A stretch of DNA of 25,454 nucleotides, from positions 1 to 25,454 of the forward strand of contig JBIOWF010000178.1 of assembly GCA_044868295.1 (NCBI GenBank), read 5' to 3'. This stretch comes from JBIOWF01 sp044868295 (lineage in GTDB: Bacteria; Actinomycetota; Actinomycetes; Streptosporangiales; Streptosporangiaceae). The notes below the pieces were generated by a model. It ran no database searches and was not told where the DNA came from. It saw nothing but the letters and a program-made list of their open reading frames with translations. A program made the position numbers and the translations under genes. Shown piece after piece: positions 14,416 through 22,335 of the stretch (positions are counted from its first letter, which is position 1; the number at the start of each line of letters is the position of its first letter).

Positions 14416-15447
14416 ATGGCTCAGCAAGACCTATGGAAAGTCGTCGCCGCCGCGGTCCTGTGGGGTACGGCGGGCACGGCCGGAACGCTGGCGGGCGTCG
14501 ATCCCATCCCTCTGGCCGCGTCCCGGCTCGTGATCGGCGGCGCCGTACTGGCCCTGCTGGCCATGATCGCGCGCCCGCGCGGGGCGAACAAGGAGACGCG
14601 GGTCGCGACACGGGATCAAACGCGGGCGCGGGTCTCCGATCACGCCGCCAGGTCATGGCCCGTCGAGGGGGACCACGGGCTCCGGGCGAAGGTGACATGG
14701 CGGTCCCGTGGGAACCCGAAGGCGATCACGCGGCACGGCGGGCTGGCCGCCGCGGCGGTCGCCGTGGCGGCCTACCAACTCTGCTTCTTCGCCGCGGTCG
14801 GCAGGACCGGCGTCGCCGTCGGCACCGTGGTGGCCATCGGCAGCGGGCCCGTCTTCACCGGGCTCCTCTCCTGGCTCGTCGACCGGAACCCGCCGAGCCG
14901 TCGCTGGGCGCTCGCGACGGCGGCCGCCGTCGCCGGCTGTGCCGTACTGATCACTGGTGGCGGGACGGGCGGCGCGGACCCGGGAGGGATCGCGCTGGCC
15001 CTGCTCGGGGGGCTGCTGTACGCGTTCTACGCGGTCATGGCCGCCCGCGGCATCGGCCGGGGCATGGACTCCGGCGCGGTGATGGGCGTGCTGTTCGGCG
15101 GCGCCGGTGTGATCATGTTGCCGGTGCTTCTCGGGTCGGGCCCGGGCTGGCTGGCCGAGCCGCGCGGGCTGCTCACCGCGCTCTACCTCGGCCTCGCCGC
15201 GACCACGCTCGCCTACCTGCTGTACGGCAGGGGCCTGCGCACGACGCCGGTGACCACGGCCGCCACGCTGGCCCTGACCGAGCCCGCGGTCGCCGCGCTG
15301 CTCGGCCTCGTCGTGCTGGGCGAGCACCTGTCGGCGCTCTCCTGGGCAGGGCTCGGGCTGCTCGGCGTGGGACTGCTGGTCGTGGCGGCGCCAGGAGCGC
15401 GAGGCCCGGCGGCGGACGTGCCGGTGACTCTAAGCTCGTCGTCGTGA
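14416..15447 (+). CDS. EamA-family (DMT) transporter
   Basis: This 343-residue inner-membrane protein has two EamA repeats and about ten TM segments, as in drug/metabolite exporters. Repeat 1 starts at VVAAAVLWGTAGTAGTLAG and repeat 2 at about 185 (GGIALALLGGLLYAFYAVMA). Each ends in a motif with a conserved Pro/Glu (VVAIGSGPVFTGLLSWL, ALTEPAVAALLGLVVLGEHL). It is longer than the usual 280-310 residues because of a charged loop of about 55 residues (53-107) after TM2, which is predicted to be cytoplasmic. The substrate is unknown. GAGG lies only one base before the ATG, an unusually tight site. The TGA overlaps the GTG of the GntR gene, so the two are translationally coupled. Confidence 0.85.
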   Translation: MAQQDLWKVVAAAVLWGTAGTAGTLAGVDPIPLAASRLVIGGAVLALLAMIARPRGANKETRVATRDQTRARVSDHAARSWPVEGDHGLRAKVTWRSRGNPKAITRHGGLAAAAVAVAAYQLCFFAAVGRTGVAVGTVVAIGSGPVFTGLLSWLVDRNPPSRRWALATAAAVAGCAVLITGGGTGGADPGGIALALLGGLLYAFYAVMAARGIGRGMDSGAVMGVLFGGAGVIMLPVLLGSGPGWLAEPRGLLTALYLGLAATTLAYLLYGRGLRTTPVTTAATLALTEPAVAALLGLVVLGEHLSALSWAGLGLLGVGLLVVAAPGARGPAADVPVTLSSSS

Positions 15448-16058
15448 CATCGTTCAAGCCCGTCTCCACCGTGGAGGCGCTGGCGGCCGCTCTCCGCCAA
15501 CGGGTGCTCTCCGGAGACGTCGGGCCGGGCGCCACCCTGCCCGAGCAGGAGATCTCGGCACGGTACGGCGTGGCTCGCCCCACCGTCCGGGAAGCCCTGG
15601 CCGTGCTGGTCCACGAAGGGCTGCTGCGGCGGGAGCGAAACCGCAGCGCGCAGGTCCCGGAGGTCACCCCCGCCGATCTGGCGGACCTGATGTACGTGCG
15701 CCGGCCGCTGGAGGACCTGATGGCCCAGGCCCTCGCCGGGCGCAGAGTGGCGGCAGCCGAGGCCGCACTCGACCGGATGGGCGGGCTGCCGCCGGGCGCT
15801 CCGTGGGCCGACATGGTCGCCGAGCACATGGCGCTGCACGAGGCGCTGATCACAGCCGTGGGCAGCCCGCGCCTGGAACGCCTCTACGGCACCCTCGCCA
15901 GTGAGACTAGGCTTGGGCTCGTACGGCTTCGCGATGTCTACGAGGACCGGGAGGAGCTCGTGGCGGAGCATCGCCAGCTGCTGGAGACGATCAGCCGAGG
16001 GCCGGTGGGTGCCGCCCGGGAGGCGGTAAGGGATCACCTTGAGTGGCGTGAATCGTGA
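15444..16058 (+). CDS. GntR regulator, FadR subfamily
   Basis: This 204-residue protein has an N-terminal winged helix (EALAAALRQRVLSGDVGPGA, EQEISARYGVARPTVREALA, VHEGLLRRERN) and an all-helical FCD domain (about 75-200). The FCD metal/ligand residues are plausible in MYVRRPLEDLMAQ, VAEHMALHEALITA and VAEHRQLLE. FCD regulators sense small carboxylates, often with a bound metal. The GTG start overlaps the transporter stop (GTGA, 15444-15447). The operator-like TTGTCAGACAA before the transporter gene fits its subfamily, so it probably represses the operon until its ligand, perhaps the transported compound, appears. Confidence 0.88.
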   Translation: MTSFKPVSTVEALAAALRQRVLSGDVGPGATLPEQEISARYGVARPTVREALAVLVHEGLLRRERNRSAQVPEVTPADLADLMYVRRPLEDLMAQALAGRRVAAAEAALDRMGGLPPGAPWADMVAEHMALHEALITAVGSPRLERLYGTLASETRLGLVRLRDVYEDREELVAEHRQLLETISRGPVGAAREAVRDHLEWRES

Positions 16059-16101
16059 CTTCTCTTGCACCCAGCGGCCCGATGTCGACACAATCGCGGC
16101 C

Positions 16102-16491
16102 ATGCACCGCAACTCAGTGCCGGATCCGGGCATGAATTCGCGCGTGCCTGATTCCTACGTCTACGTCACCGAAGAGGGCGTGACCCGCCACTATGCCGAC
16201 GGCAGCGTGGAGGCTCTCGCGTGGGAGGACGTCGTGGAAGTTCGGGTCAGCGGCGTGACCTCACCCGACGAGCTCGCCGACGTTCTGATCGTCCTGCTCG
16301 ACCGCGACGGTGAGGGCTGCGTCGTCCCCAGGTCGGCGACCGACGCGACCTTCCTGGCCCGGCTGCGCTACCTCCCCGACTTCGACCTCGACCGGCTCAG
16401 CTCGGCAGTGGAGGGCGCGGACGACGACTACGTCGTGGTCTGGCGCACTCCCGAGCCGCCCTCTCCCTTGCCGGATCTCGAATACGACTAG
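16102..16491 (+). CDS. Small acidic protein, unrecognised
   Basis: I cannot assign a family. The 129-residue soluble acidic protein alternates beta-like stretches with turns: SYVYVTEEGVTRHYADGSVE, LAWEDVVEVRVSG, LADVLIVLLDRDGEGCVVPR and DYVVVWRTPEPP. The pattern (G-V-T-R-x-Y-x-D-G, then a W-E-D strand, VLIVLLD, VP, RL-x-x-LP-x-FD) looks like a single conserved domain, probably PH-like or immunity-protein-like. ATG 16102 is preferred. CACAAT at 16089-16094 with TTGCAC at 16065-16070 could place a transcript start on it, and codons upstream overlap the GntR gene. ATG 16132 is an alternative. It converges with korB across a terminator. Confidence 0.6.
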   Translation: MHRNSVPDPGMNSRVPDSYVYVTEEGVTRHYADGSVEALAWEDVVEVRVSGVTSPDELADVLIVLLDRDGEGCVVPRSATDATFLARLRYLPDFDLDRLSSAVEGADDDYVVVWRTPEPPSPLPDLEYD

Positions 16492-16534
16492 TACCCGAGC
16501 CTGATCCAGGCGTCGCGGCGGGTTACGGGCAGCG

Positions 16535-16567
16535 AAAAGGGCCCGCGCGGCATGCGCGAGCCCTTCA
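16535..16567 (-). terminator. Intrinsic terminator of korBA
   Basis: AAGGGCCCGCGC (16537-16548) and GCGCGAGCCCTT (16554-16565) pair over 11 of 12 bases with a five-base loop. Read on the minus strand the stem is followed by TTTTCG. It starts ten bases after the korB stop. It also lies between convergent genes and could act in both directions. Confidence 0.8.
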
Positions 16568-16576
16568 GCACATCGG

Positions 16577-17656
16577 TCAGGTGACGCGCCAGGTGTCCCC
16601 GCCGAGCAGCAGGTCGCTCAGCCGGCCCTGGCCCTTGTCCGCGGTCGCCTGTTCGAGCTGCTCGCTCATGAGCTGGTCGTACGACGGGCGATCGATCGAG
16701 CGGAAGACGCCGATCGGCACGTGCTCGAACGCCGGATCGTCCAGCCTGGACAGCGCGAACGCCAGTGACGGGTCGGGGCTGTGCGCGTCGTGCACGAGGA
16801 TCTCGCTGTCGGCGACCGCCGAGCGAGGGACGACCTCGACGCCGCCGGTCGGCGAGAGCCGTACCGCCTTCTCGTTCTCGGCGGAGCCGAAGACGATCGG
16901 CCGGCCGTGCTCCAGCCTTACGGTGATCTCGTCGCGTACGGCCGGGTCCTTGAGCTGGTCGAAGGCCCCGTCGTTGAAGATGTTGCAGTTCTGGTAGATC
17001 TCCACCAGCGAGGTGCCGCGGTGGGCGGCGGCCTCGCGCAGCACGCTCTGGAGATGCTTGCGGTCGGAGTCGATGGTCCGCGCGACGAACCCGGCCTCGG
17101 CGCCGAGCGCCAGTGAGATCGGGTTGAACGGCTTGTCCAGCGAGCCCATCGGGGTCGACTTGGTGATCTTCCCGACCTCGGAGGTCGGGGAGTACTGCCC
17201 CTTGGTCAGGCCGTAGATCCTGTTGTTGAACAGCAGGATGTTCAGGTTGACGTTGCGGCGCAGCGCGTGGATCAGGTGGTTGCCGCCGATCGACAGCGCG
17301 TCGCCGTCTCCGGTGATCACCCACACGGACAGGTCGGGCCGGGAGGCCGCCAGTCCCGTGGCGATCGCCGGGGCGCGCCCGTGGATCGAGTGGAACCCGT
17401 AGGTGTTCATGTAGTACGGGAACCGGGACGAGCAGCCGATGCCGGAGACGAACACGATGTTCTCCCGGCGCAGCCCCAGCTCGGGCAGGAAGCTCTGCAC
17501 CGCGGCGAGGATGGCGTAGTCACCACAGCCGGGGCACCAGCGGACTTCCTGGTCGGACTTGAAGTCCTTCAGGGTCTGCTTGTCGTCGGCCCTGGGGACG
17601 AGGGCGAGGCCCTTGCCGTTGAGACCGCCCGAGGCGGGCAATTCAGCACTACTCAC
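16577..17656 (-). CDS. korB: 2-oxoglutarate:ferredoxin oxidoreductase, beta subunit
   Basis: This 359-residue subunit binds thiamine diphosphate and a [4Fe-4S] cluster and completes the KorAB enzyme, which converts 2-oxoglutarate to succinyl-CoA while reducing ferredoxin. Visible are Cys41 and Cys44 in RWCPGCGDY, Cys75 in SGIGCSSRFPYYMNTYG, and Cys224 in YQNCNIFNDG. The TPP/Mg motif runs from GDGDA (117-121) to LFNNRIYGLTKGQ (142-154). Its GTG start overlaps the korA stop by eight bases (GTGAGTAG), so translation is coupled. A clear terminator follows. No ferredoxin gene adjoins. KorAB of this long-alpha type is known from oxygen-tolerant actinobacteria such as mycobacteria. Confidence 0.92.
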   Translation of the reverse strand: MSSAELPASGGLNGKGLALVPRADDKQTLKDFKSDQEVRWCPGCGDYAILAAVQSFLPELGLRRENIVFVSGIGCSSRFPYYMNTYGFHSIHGRAPAIATGLAASRPDLSVWVITGDGDALSIGGNHLIHALRRNVNLNILLFNNRIYGLTKGQYSPTSEVGKITKSTPMGSLDKPFNPISLALGAEAGFVARTIDSDRKHLQSVLREAAAHRGTSLVEIYQNCNIFNDGAFDQLKDPAVRDEITVRLEHGRPIVFGSAENEKAVRLSPTGGVEVVPRSAVADSEILVHDAHSPDPSLAFALSRLDDPAFEHVPIGVFRSIDRPSYDQLMSEQLEQATADKGQGRLSDLLLGGDTWRVT

Positions 17657-19493
17657 TGTCGATCACGTCCTGGATGACTCCGGCCAGTTCCTCGGCCTTG
17701 AACGGAAGACCGCGCACGCGGTTGTAGCTGATCACGTCGACCAGGAAGCGCGCGCGCAGCAGCAGCGCGAGCTGGCCGAGGTTGATCTCCGGAAGCAGCA
17801 CCTTGTCGTAGGAGCGGAGCACTTCGCCGGTGTTGGCGGGCAGCGGGTTCAGATGGCGGAGGTGGGCCTGGGCGACGTTGCCCCCGGCCTTGCGCACCCG
17901 GCGGACGGCCGCCGCGATCGGACCGTAGGTCGACCCCCAGCCCAGCACGAGGACGCGGGCGTCGCCCGTCGGGTCGTCCACGGTGAGATCGGGGACGTCG
18001 ATGCCGTCGATCTTGGCCTGGCGGAGCCGGACCATCAGGTCGTGGTTGTTCGGGTCGTAGGAGATGTTGCCGGTGCCGTCGGCCTTCTCGATGCCGCCGA
18101 TGCGGTGCTCCAGCCCCGCCGTCCCGGGCACCGCCCACGGCCGGGCGAGCGTCTCCGGCTCACGCTTGAACGGGAGATAGGACCCGTCCTCGCCGTTCGG
18201 CTCGGTCGTGAACTCCACCGAGATGTCCGGCAGGTCCACGGCCTCCGGCACCCGCCAGGGCTCGGAGCCGTTCGCCAGGTAGCCGTCGGACAGCAGCATC
18301 ACCGGGGTGCGGTACTTCAGCGCGATCCGCGCCGCCTCGATGGCGGCGTCGAAACAGTCCGAAGGGGTCGCCGGGGCCACCACGGGCACCGGCGACTCGC
18401 CGTTGCGGCCGTAGAGCGCCATCAACAGGTCGGTCTGCTCGGTCTTGGTCGGCATGCCGGTCGAGGGGCCGGCCCGCTGGACGTCCACGACGATCAGCGG
18501 CAGCTCGGTCGTCACGGCGAGACCCACGGTCTCGGCCTTGAGCGCGACACCGGGACCCGAGGTGGTCGTCACGCCCAGAGATCCGCCGAACGCCGCGCCG
18601 AGGGCGGCGCCGACACCGGCGATCTCGTCTTCGGCCTGGAAGGTCCGGATGCCGAACCGCTTGTGCCGGGACAGCTCGTGCAGGATGTCCGACGCCGGGG
18701 TGATCGGGTAGGAGCCGAGGAACAGCGGCAGCCCCGACTGCACCGACGCCGCGATCAGGCCGTACGCGAGCGCCTGGTTGCCGGAGATGTTCCGGTAGAC
18801 GCCGGAGGCGAGCTGGGCCGGCTTGATCTCGTAGGAGACGGAGAACGACTCGGTGGTCTCGCCGTAGTTCCAGCCGGCGTTGAACGCCGCCACATTGGCC
18901 TTGGCGATGTCCGGCTTCTTGGCGAACTTCGTCTCAAGGAACTTGATCGTCGCTTCGGTCGGCCGGTGGTAGAGCCAGGAAAGCAGTCCGAGCGCGAACA
19001 TGTTCTTGGCCCGCTCGGCGTCCTTCTTGGAAATGTCGAAGTCTTCGAGCGCCTTGACCGTCAGTGACGTGAGCGGCACCGAGTGGACCCGCCACTCGCT
19101 CAGCGAATCGTCGTCGAGCGGGTTCTCGGCGTATCCCACCTTCTGCAGGTTGCGCTTGGTGAACTCGTCGTTGTTGGCGATGATGTCGGCGCCGCGCGGC
19201 AGGTCGCCGAGGTTGGCCTTGAGCGCGGCCGGGTTCATCGCGACCAGCACGTTGGGAGCGTCGCCGGGCGTCAGGATGTCGTGGTCGGCGAAGTGCAGCT
19301 GGAAGCTCGACACGCCGGGCAGGGTGCCGGCGGGGGCGCGGATCTCCGCCGGGAAGTTGGGGAGAGTGGAGAGGTCGTTGCCGAACTCCGCCGTCTCCGC
19401 GGTGAATCGATCGCCGGTCAGCTGCATGCCGTCGCCGGAATCGCCGGCGAATCGGATGATCACGCGGTCGAGTTGCTGAACCTGCTTGGTCAC
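17649..19493 (-). CDS. korA: 2-oxoglutarate:ferredoxin oxidoreductase, alpha subunit with fused gamma domain
   Basis: This 614-residue protein combines a gamma-type domain (about 1-195; RFAGDSGDGMQLTGDRFTAE at the start) with the pyrimidine-binding alpha domain (from about 215; LFLGSYPITPASDILHELSR, FQAEDEIAGVGAALGAAFGG, TTTSGPGVALKAE and QRAGPSTGMPTKTEQTDLL). The fused gamma-alpha form is usual for the actinobacterial KorA. With KorB it forms a heterotetramer in the cytoplasm and offers a CoA- and ferredoxin-dependent route through the TCA cycle. The GTG start follows AGGAGG by 11 bases, a rather long spacing. Both genes form a two-gene operon, with control sequences in the 310 bases upstream. 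Confidence 0.92.
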   Translation of the reverse strand: MTKQVQQLDRVIIRFAGDSGDGMQLTGDRFTAETAEFGNDLSTLPNFPAEIRAPAGTLPGVSSFQLHFADHDILTPGDAPNVLVAMNPAALKANLGDLPRGADIIANNDEFTKRNLQKVGYAENPLDDDSLSEWRVHSVPLTSLTVKALEDFDISKKDAERAKNMFALGLLSWLYHRPTEATIKFLETKFAKKPDIAKANVAAFNAGWNYGETTESFSVSYEIKPAQLASGVYRNISGNQALAYGLIAASVQSGLPLFLGSYPITPASDILHELSRHKRFGIRTFQAEDEIAGVGAALGAAFGGSLGVTTTSGPGVALKAETVGLAVTTELPLIVVDVQRAGPSTGMPTKTEQTDLLMALYGRNGESPVPVVAPATPSDCFDAAIEAARIALKYRTPVMLLSDGYLANGSEPWRVPEAVDLPDISVEFTTEPNGEDGSYLPFKREPETLARPWAVPGTAGLEHRIGGIEKADGTGNISYDPNNHDLMVRLRQAKIDGIDVPDLTVDDPTGDARVLVLGWGSTYGPIAAAVRRVRKAGGNVAQAHLRHLNPLPANTGEVLRSYDKVLLPEINLGQLALLLRARFLVDVISYNRVRGLPFKAEELAGVIQDVIDSE

Positions 19494-19803
19494 AGCTGCT
19501 CAGTCCTCCTCGACGCGCCAAGGCGTCTTAGCTCGTGGCACGTTCTTACATCCATCCTAGATCCTCGGGACCACGCGTTGGATTCTCGCGCCAACGACCC
19601 ACCGGAGGGGGTGTGACTTGCGTCGCACACGTCCGGCGGGAGGCTTGGCGCAGGGGGGATCCACGGCCGTCAGAACGACGGCCTCGTCACGATCGTGAAC
19701 GGTTGGGGCGACACAGCCCTCCGGCCAGCCGGCACAGGTCCACGTGCAGGCGAGCGAAAAGGAGGTTACCGGTCACGCTTCCCAACTATATGTCCATCGG
19801 ATT
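19494..19803. other. 310-bp intergenic region upstream of korAB
   Basis: No coding frame is convincing. The region must hold the korAB promoter (minus strand) and the end of the deacetylase transcript. It contains the hairpin GGCCGTC-AGAAC-GACGGCC (19665-19683), a possible terminator without T-run, and the inverted repeat CGTTGG (19576-19581) / CCAACG (19591-19596) that could be an operator. A strong ribosome-binding-like AAGGAGGT at 19761-19768 on the plus strand has no start codon at the right distance. Confidence 0.4.
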
Positions 19804-21276
19804 TCAGCGCGGCGCCTGCCCCGGGTGACCCGCCGCGGCGGCGGCTCCGGCGTGGTAGCTCTTTCCGGGTTCCATCGGGCGGGAGCCGTACAACTCGGGG
19901 ACGGTCACGAACACGTACCCGCGCCGGATGAGCTCCTTGAGCACCTCGGGGACCGCGTTCACCGACTCACGGTGGACGTCGTGCATCAGCAGGATCGCCC
20001 CCCTGGCTGCGCCATCGATGGCGTGCCGGGCAATGGTGTGCGGGTTCGGGTCCTTCGCGTCCCGGGTGTCGACGTTCCACTGCACGATCGACAGCCCCAG
20101 TTCCTTGGCGACTTCGGCCACTCTGGGATCCCGTTCGCCGTACGGCGCCCGCATGAGCGAGGGGACCTGCCCGGTCGCCGAGCCGATCACGCTCTGCGTC
20201 CGGCTGATCTGGGCGTAGATCTTGCTCTCCGGGAGGAGGGTCAGATCACGGTGGGACCACGTGTGGTTGGCGATCAGGTGGCCCTCGTCACGCATCCGGC
20301 GCAGTAGGTCGGGCCGGGCCTCGGCGTTGGAGCCGACCGTGTAGAACGTCGCCCGGGCCTCCTTCGCGGCCAGGATGTCCAGGAGCCGCCCGGTGTAGGG
20401 GCCCGGCCCGTCGTTGAAGGTCAACGCGACGCACTTGGCCACGGCACAGTCGACGGGGCCGTGCAGGACGCCGGCCGTCACGTTCGGAATCTGCGGTGCG
20501 GGGAGGGCGTTCACCATGCTGGCCGGAGTGGCGGCGTCCACCGTGTCCCGGACCTCCCGCCCGAACGCCGACAGGAGCGGGTCGGCCTCCCGCCTGGGTA
20601 CGGCCACCGCCACTCGCCCGATCGACCCGGCGGCGACGGCGTAGTCGTCGAACTCCACGACCAGGTCGCCGTTCTGGTTGAAGTCGATGGAGTCGAACAG
20701 CTTCGGACTCGCGGTGATCTCGTCGGTGTGAACGGTACTGCCGCCTTCGAGGCGCTCCCGGACGAGGGACGCCAGGACGTCGAGTTTCGCGATCAGCTCG
20801 TGTGATTCGAGGACCTTGCGGCGCGTGCGGTCGTACCAGAGGGTTCGGAAGGAGACCCGCCAGTTGGCGCCCGAGAACTCGGCCGTGCGCAGCCGGACGC
20901 CGGCCACGTCGCCGGAGGCCGCGGTGATCTGCCATTCCGAGTTGAACTCGGGTGCGGATCGGGGGTCGCGCTCCGGTTTCCTGCTCGTGAATCGCCGGAT
21001 GGCGGCCGTCATCTCCTGGTGGAGGCGCGTGTTCAGCGCGGGCGCATAGGTGAGCGTCGGGTAGCCGGCGTAGACATGCGGCCTGCCCGGGCCGCCCGAG
21101 ATCGTCTCCGTGCTCAGCCCGCTGACCTGGGTGGGGTCCACGAAAGTGACCACCGTCGGCTCGGCGGGGACGGTGATTGCCTCATCGCCGCCGATGGCGG
21201 AGGGGGCGGTGAACCAGCAGCCGGTGACGATGACCGCTGCCAGCGCGATTATCCGGGTAAATCGCTTTTGAGGCAC
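19804..21276 (-). CDS. Lipoprotein polysaccharide deacetylase (CE4/NodB) with PdaC-like N-terminal domain
   Basis: The 490-residue protein starts with a lipoprotein signal (AAVIVTGC, lipid-attachment Cys20), so it is anchored outside the membrane. Residues about 60-170 form a DUF3298/RsiV-type domain as in PdaC (YAGYPTLTYAPALNTRLHQE). The NodB domain spans about 282-465: metal His338/His342 in NHTWSHRDL, motif 3 MRAPYGERDP, motif 4 VQWNVDTRDAKDP and motif 5 ILLMHDVH. In motif 1, TFNDGPGP, the catalytic-base Asp is Asn288 (codon AAC). CE4 enzymes remove N-acetyl groups from peptidoglycan or other glycans; activity here is uncertain. TACCCT lies six bases before the GTG, suggesting a leaderless mRNA. 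It is divergent to nuoA. Confidence 0.82.
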   Translation of the reverse strand: MPQKRFTRIIALAAVIVTGCWFTAPSAIGGDEAITVPAEPTVVTFVDPTQVSGLSTETISGGPGRPHVYAGYPTLTYAPALNTRLHQEMTAAIRRFTSRKPERDPRSAPEFNSEWQITAASGDVAGVRLRTAEFSGANWRVSFRTLWYDRTRRKVLESHELIAKLDVLASLVRERLEGGSTVHTDEITASPKLFDSIDFNQNGDLVVEFDDYAVAAGSIGRVAVAVPRREADPLLSAFGREVRDTVDAATPASMVNALPAPQIPNVTAGVLHGPVDCAVAKCVALTFNDGPGPYTGRLLDILAAKEARATFYTVGSNAEARPDLLRRMRDEGHLIANHTWSHRDLTLLPESKIYAQISRTQSVIGSATGQVPSLMRAPYGERDPRVAEVAKELGLSIVQWNVDTRDAKDPNPHTIARHAIDGAARGAILLMHDVHRESVNAVPEVLKELIRRGYVFVTVPELYGSRPMEPGKSYHAGAAAAAGHPGQAPR

Positions 21277-21363
21277 TTAGTGAGGGTATGGGGGCTAAAC
21301 AGCGGTTTGCTTTGGTTTTACGGTATCCACGACGATCTTTTGGCTGCGATCTGTGACGGACGG

Positions 21364-21379
21364 GTAACTGGGTTACGAT
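21364..21379 (+). promoter_or_regulatory. Probable nuo promoter with overlapping inverted repeat
   Basis: TACGAT (21374-21379) is a good -10 candidate for the nuo genes that start at 21413. The exact inverted repeat GTAAC-TGG-GTTAC (21364-21376) overlaps it, a position suited to a repressor. The -35 region is poor (TGTGAC at 21352-21357). Confidence 0.4.
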
Positions 21380-21412
21380 CGTGACGAGAAGCCGTACAGG
21401 CTCGGAGGCGGC

Positions 21413-21784
21413 GTGAACGGATATTTTGAGTCTTATGTCGTAGTCGTGGTCCTCTTCGCCATCGGCGTGGCCATCTTCGCCGGAGGGCTGTTCGTCAACC
21501 GGCTCCTCCGTCCCCACCGGCCGACCCCGGAGAAACTGCTGACCTACGAGTGCGGCGTCGACCCCGTGGGCGAGGGCTGGGCTCAGTCCCAGATCCGCTA
21601 CTACGTCTTCACGTATCTCTATGTCGTCTTCGCCGTCGACGCCGTCTTCCTCTTCCCGTGGGCGACGATCTTCGCTGCCCCGGGATTCGGCATGACGACG
21701 CTGGTCGAGATGTTCGTCTTCCTGGCCTTCATCGCTCTCGGCATCCTCTACGCGTGGCGCAAGCGCGTGCTCGCCTGGACGTGA
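21413..21784 (+). CDS. nuoA: NADH-quinone oxidoreductase subunit A (second-type cluster)
   Basis: This 123-residue membrane subunit has three TM helices (about 8-30, 65-86 and 91-112). It carries the family hallmark loop after TM1: PEKLLTYECGVDPVGEGWAQ, including the Cys of the quinone-site loop and the partner segment SQIRYYVFTYLYVVFAVDAV. It belongs to the membrane arm next to NuoH. GGAGG (21404-21408) precedes the GTG start. It is the first of four nuo genes and is followed after 32 bases by nuoB. Confidence 0.9.
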   Translation: MNGYFESYVVVVVLFAIGVAIFAGGLFVNRLLRPHRPTPEKLLTYECGVDPVGEGWAQSQIRYYVFTYLYVVFAVDAVFLFPWATIFAAPGFGMTTLVEMFVFLAFIALGILYAWRKRVLAWT

Positions 21785-21816
21785 TTAACGAGGCAGAACG
21801 AGGGAGAATGGCTGAT

Positions 21817-22335
21817 ATGGCGGTGAGCGATCTTCCGATGCCCACGGTGGGGCCGGCATCCCGGCTGGCGCCCAAGCCGATGAAGTTCGTCCTGAACTGG
21901 GGGAGGCGCTACTCGCTCTGGGTGTTCAACTTCGGCCTGGCCTGCTGCGCGATCGAGTTCATCGCGACATCGATGAGCCGGCACGACTTCATCCGGTTCG
22001 GCGTGATCCCGTTCGCGAACGGCCCGCGGCAGGCCGACCTGATGATCGTCTCGGGGACCGTGACGGACAAGATGGCGCCGGCGGTCAAGCGTCTGTACGA
22101 GCAGATGCCCGACCCGAAGTACGTCATCTCGTTCGGCGCCTGCTCGAACTCCGGAGGCCCCTATTGGGACTCCTACTGCGTGACCAAGGGCGTGGACCAG
22201 ATCATCCCCGTCGACGTGTACGTCCCCGGCTGTCCGCCGCGTCCCGAAGCGCTGCTCTACGGGATCATGAAGCTCCAGGAGCGGATCGCCGCCGAGACGC
22301 TCAGCGATCGCTACACCCAGCGGGAGGACGCGTGA
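21817..22335 (+). CDS. nuoB: NADH-quinone oxidoreductase subunit B (second type)
   Basis: This 172-residue peripheral subunit carries the terminal cluster N2 of complex I. Its four ligands are present: Cys43-Cys44 in FGLACCAIEF, Cys109 in SFGACSNSGGPYW and Cys139 in YVPGCPPRPEALL. The QADLMIVSGTVTDKMAPAVK stretch is standard. Details such as AIEFIATSMSRHDFIRFGVI and DSYCVTKGVDQIIP differ from the usual actinobacterial NuoB and fit the second, incomplete nuo clusters found in some actinomycetes. I choose ATG 21817, nine bases after AGGGAGA; an ATG at 21808 is too close to that site. Its stop overlaps the nuoC start (GTGA, 22332-22335). Confidence 0.9.
   Translation: MAVSDLPMPTVGPASRLAPKPMKFVLNWGRRYSLWVFNFGLACCAIEFIATSMSRHDFIRFGVIPFANGPRQADLMIVSGTVTDKMAPAVKRLYEQMPDPKYVISFGACSNSGGPYWDSYCVTKGVDQIIPVDVYVPGCPPRPEALLYGIMKLQERIAAETLSDRYTQREDA

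Noticed and set aside
17559..19067. Long plus-strand open frame (502 codons) across korA
   Set aside because: It lies antisense to a fully recognisable KorA and is rich in Arg/Gly/His, as expected of a shadow frame.
19761..19803. Strong AAGGAGGT ribosome-binding-like site on the plus strand
   Set aside because: No start codon occurs within the normal distance, and the frame beyond is antisense to the deacetylase gene.
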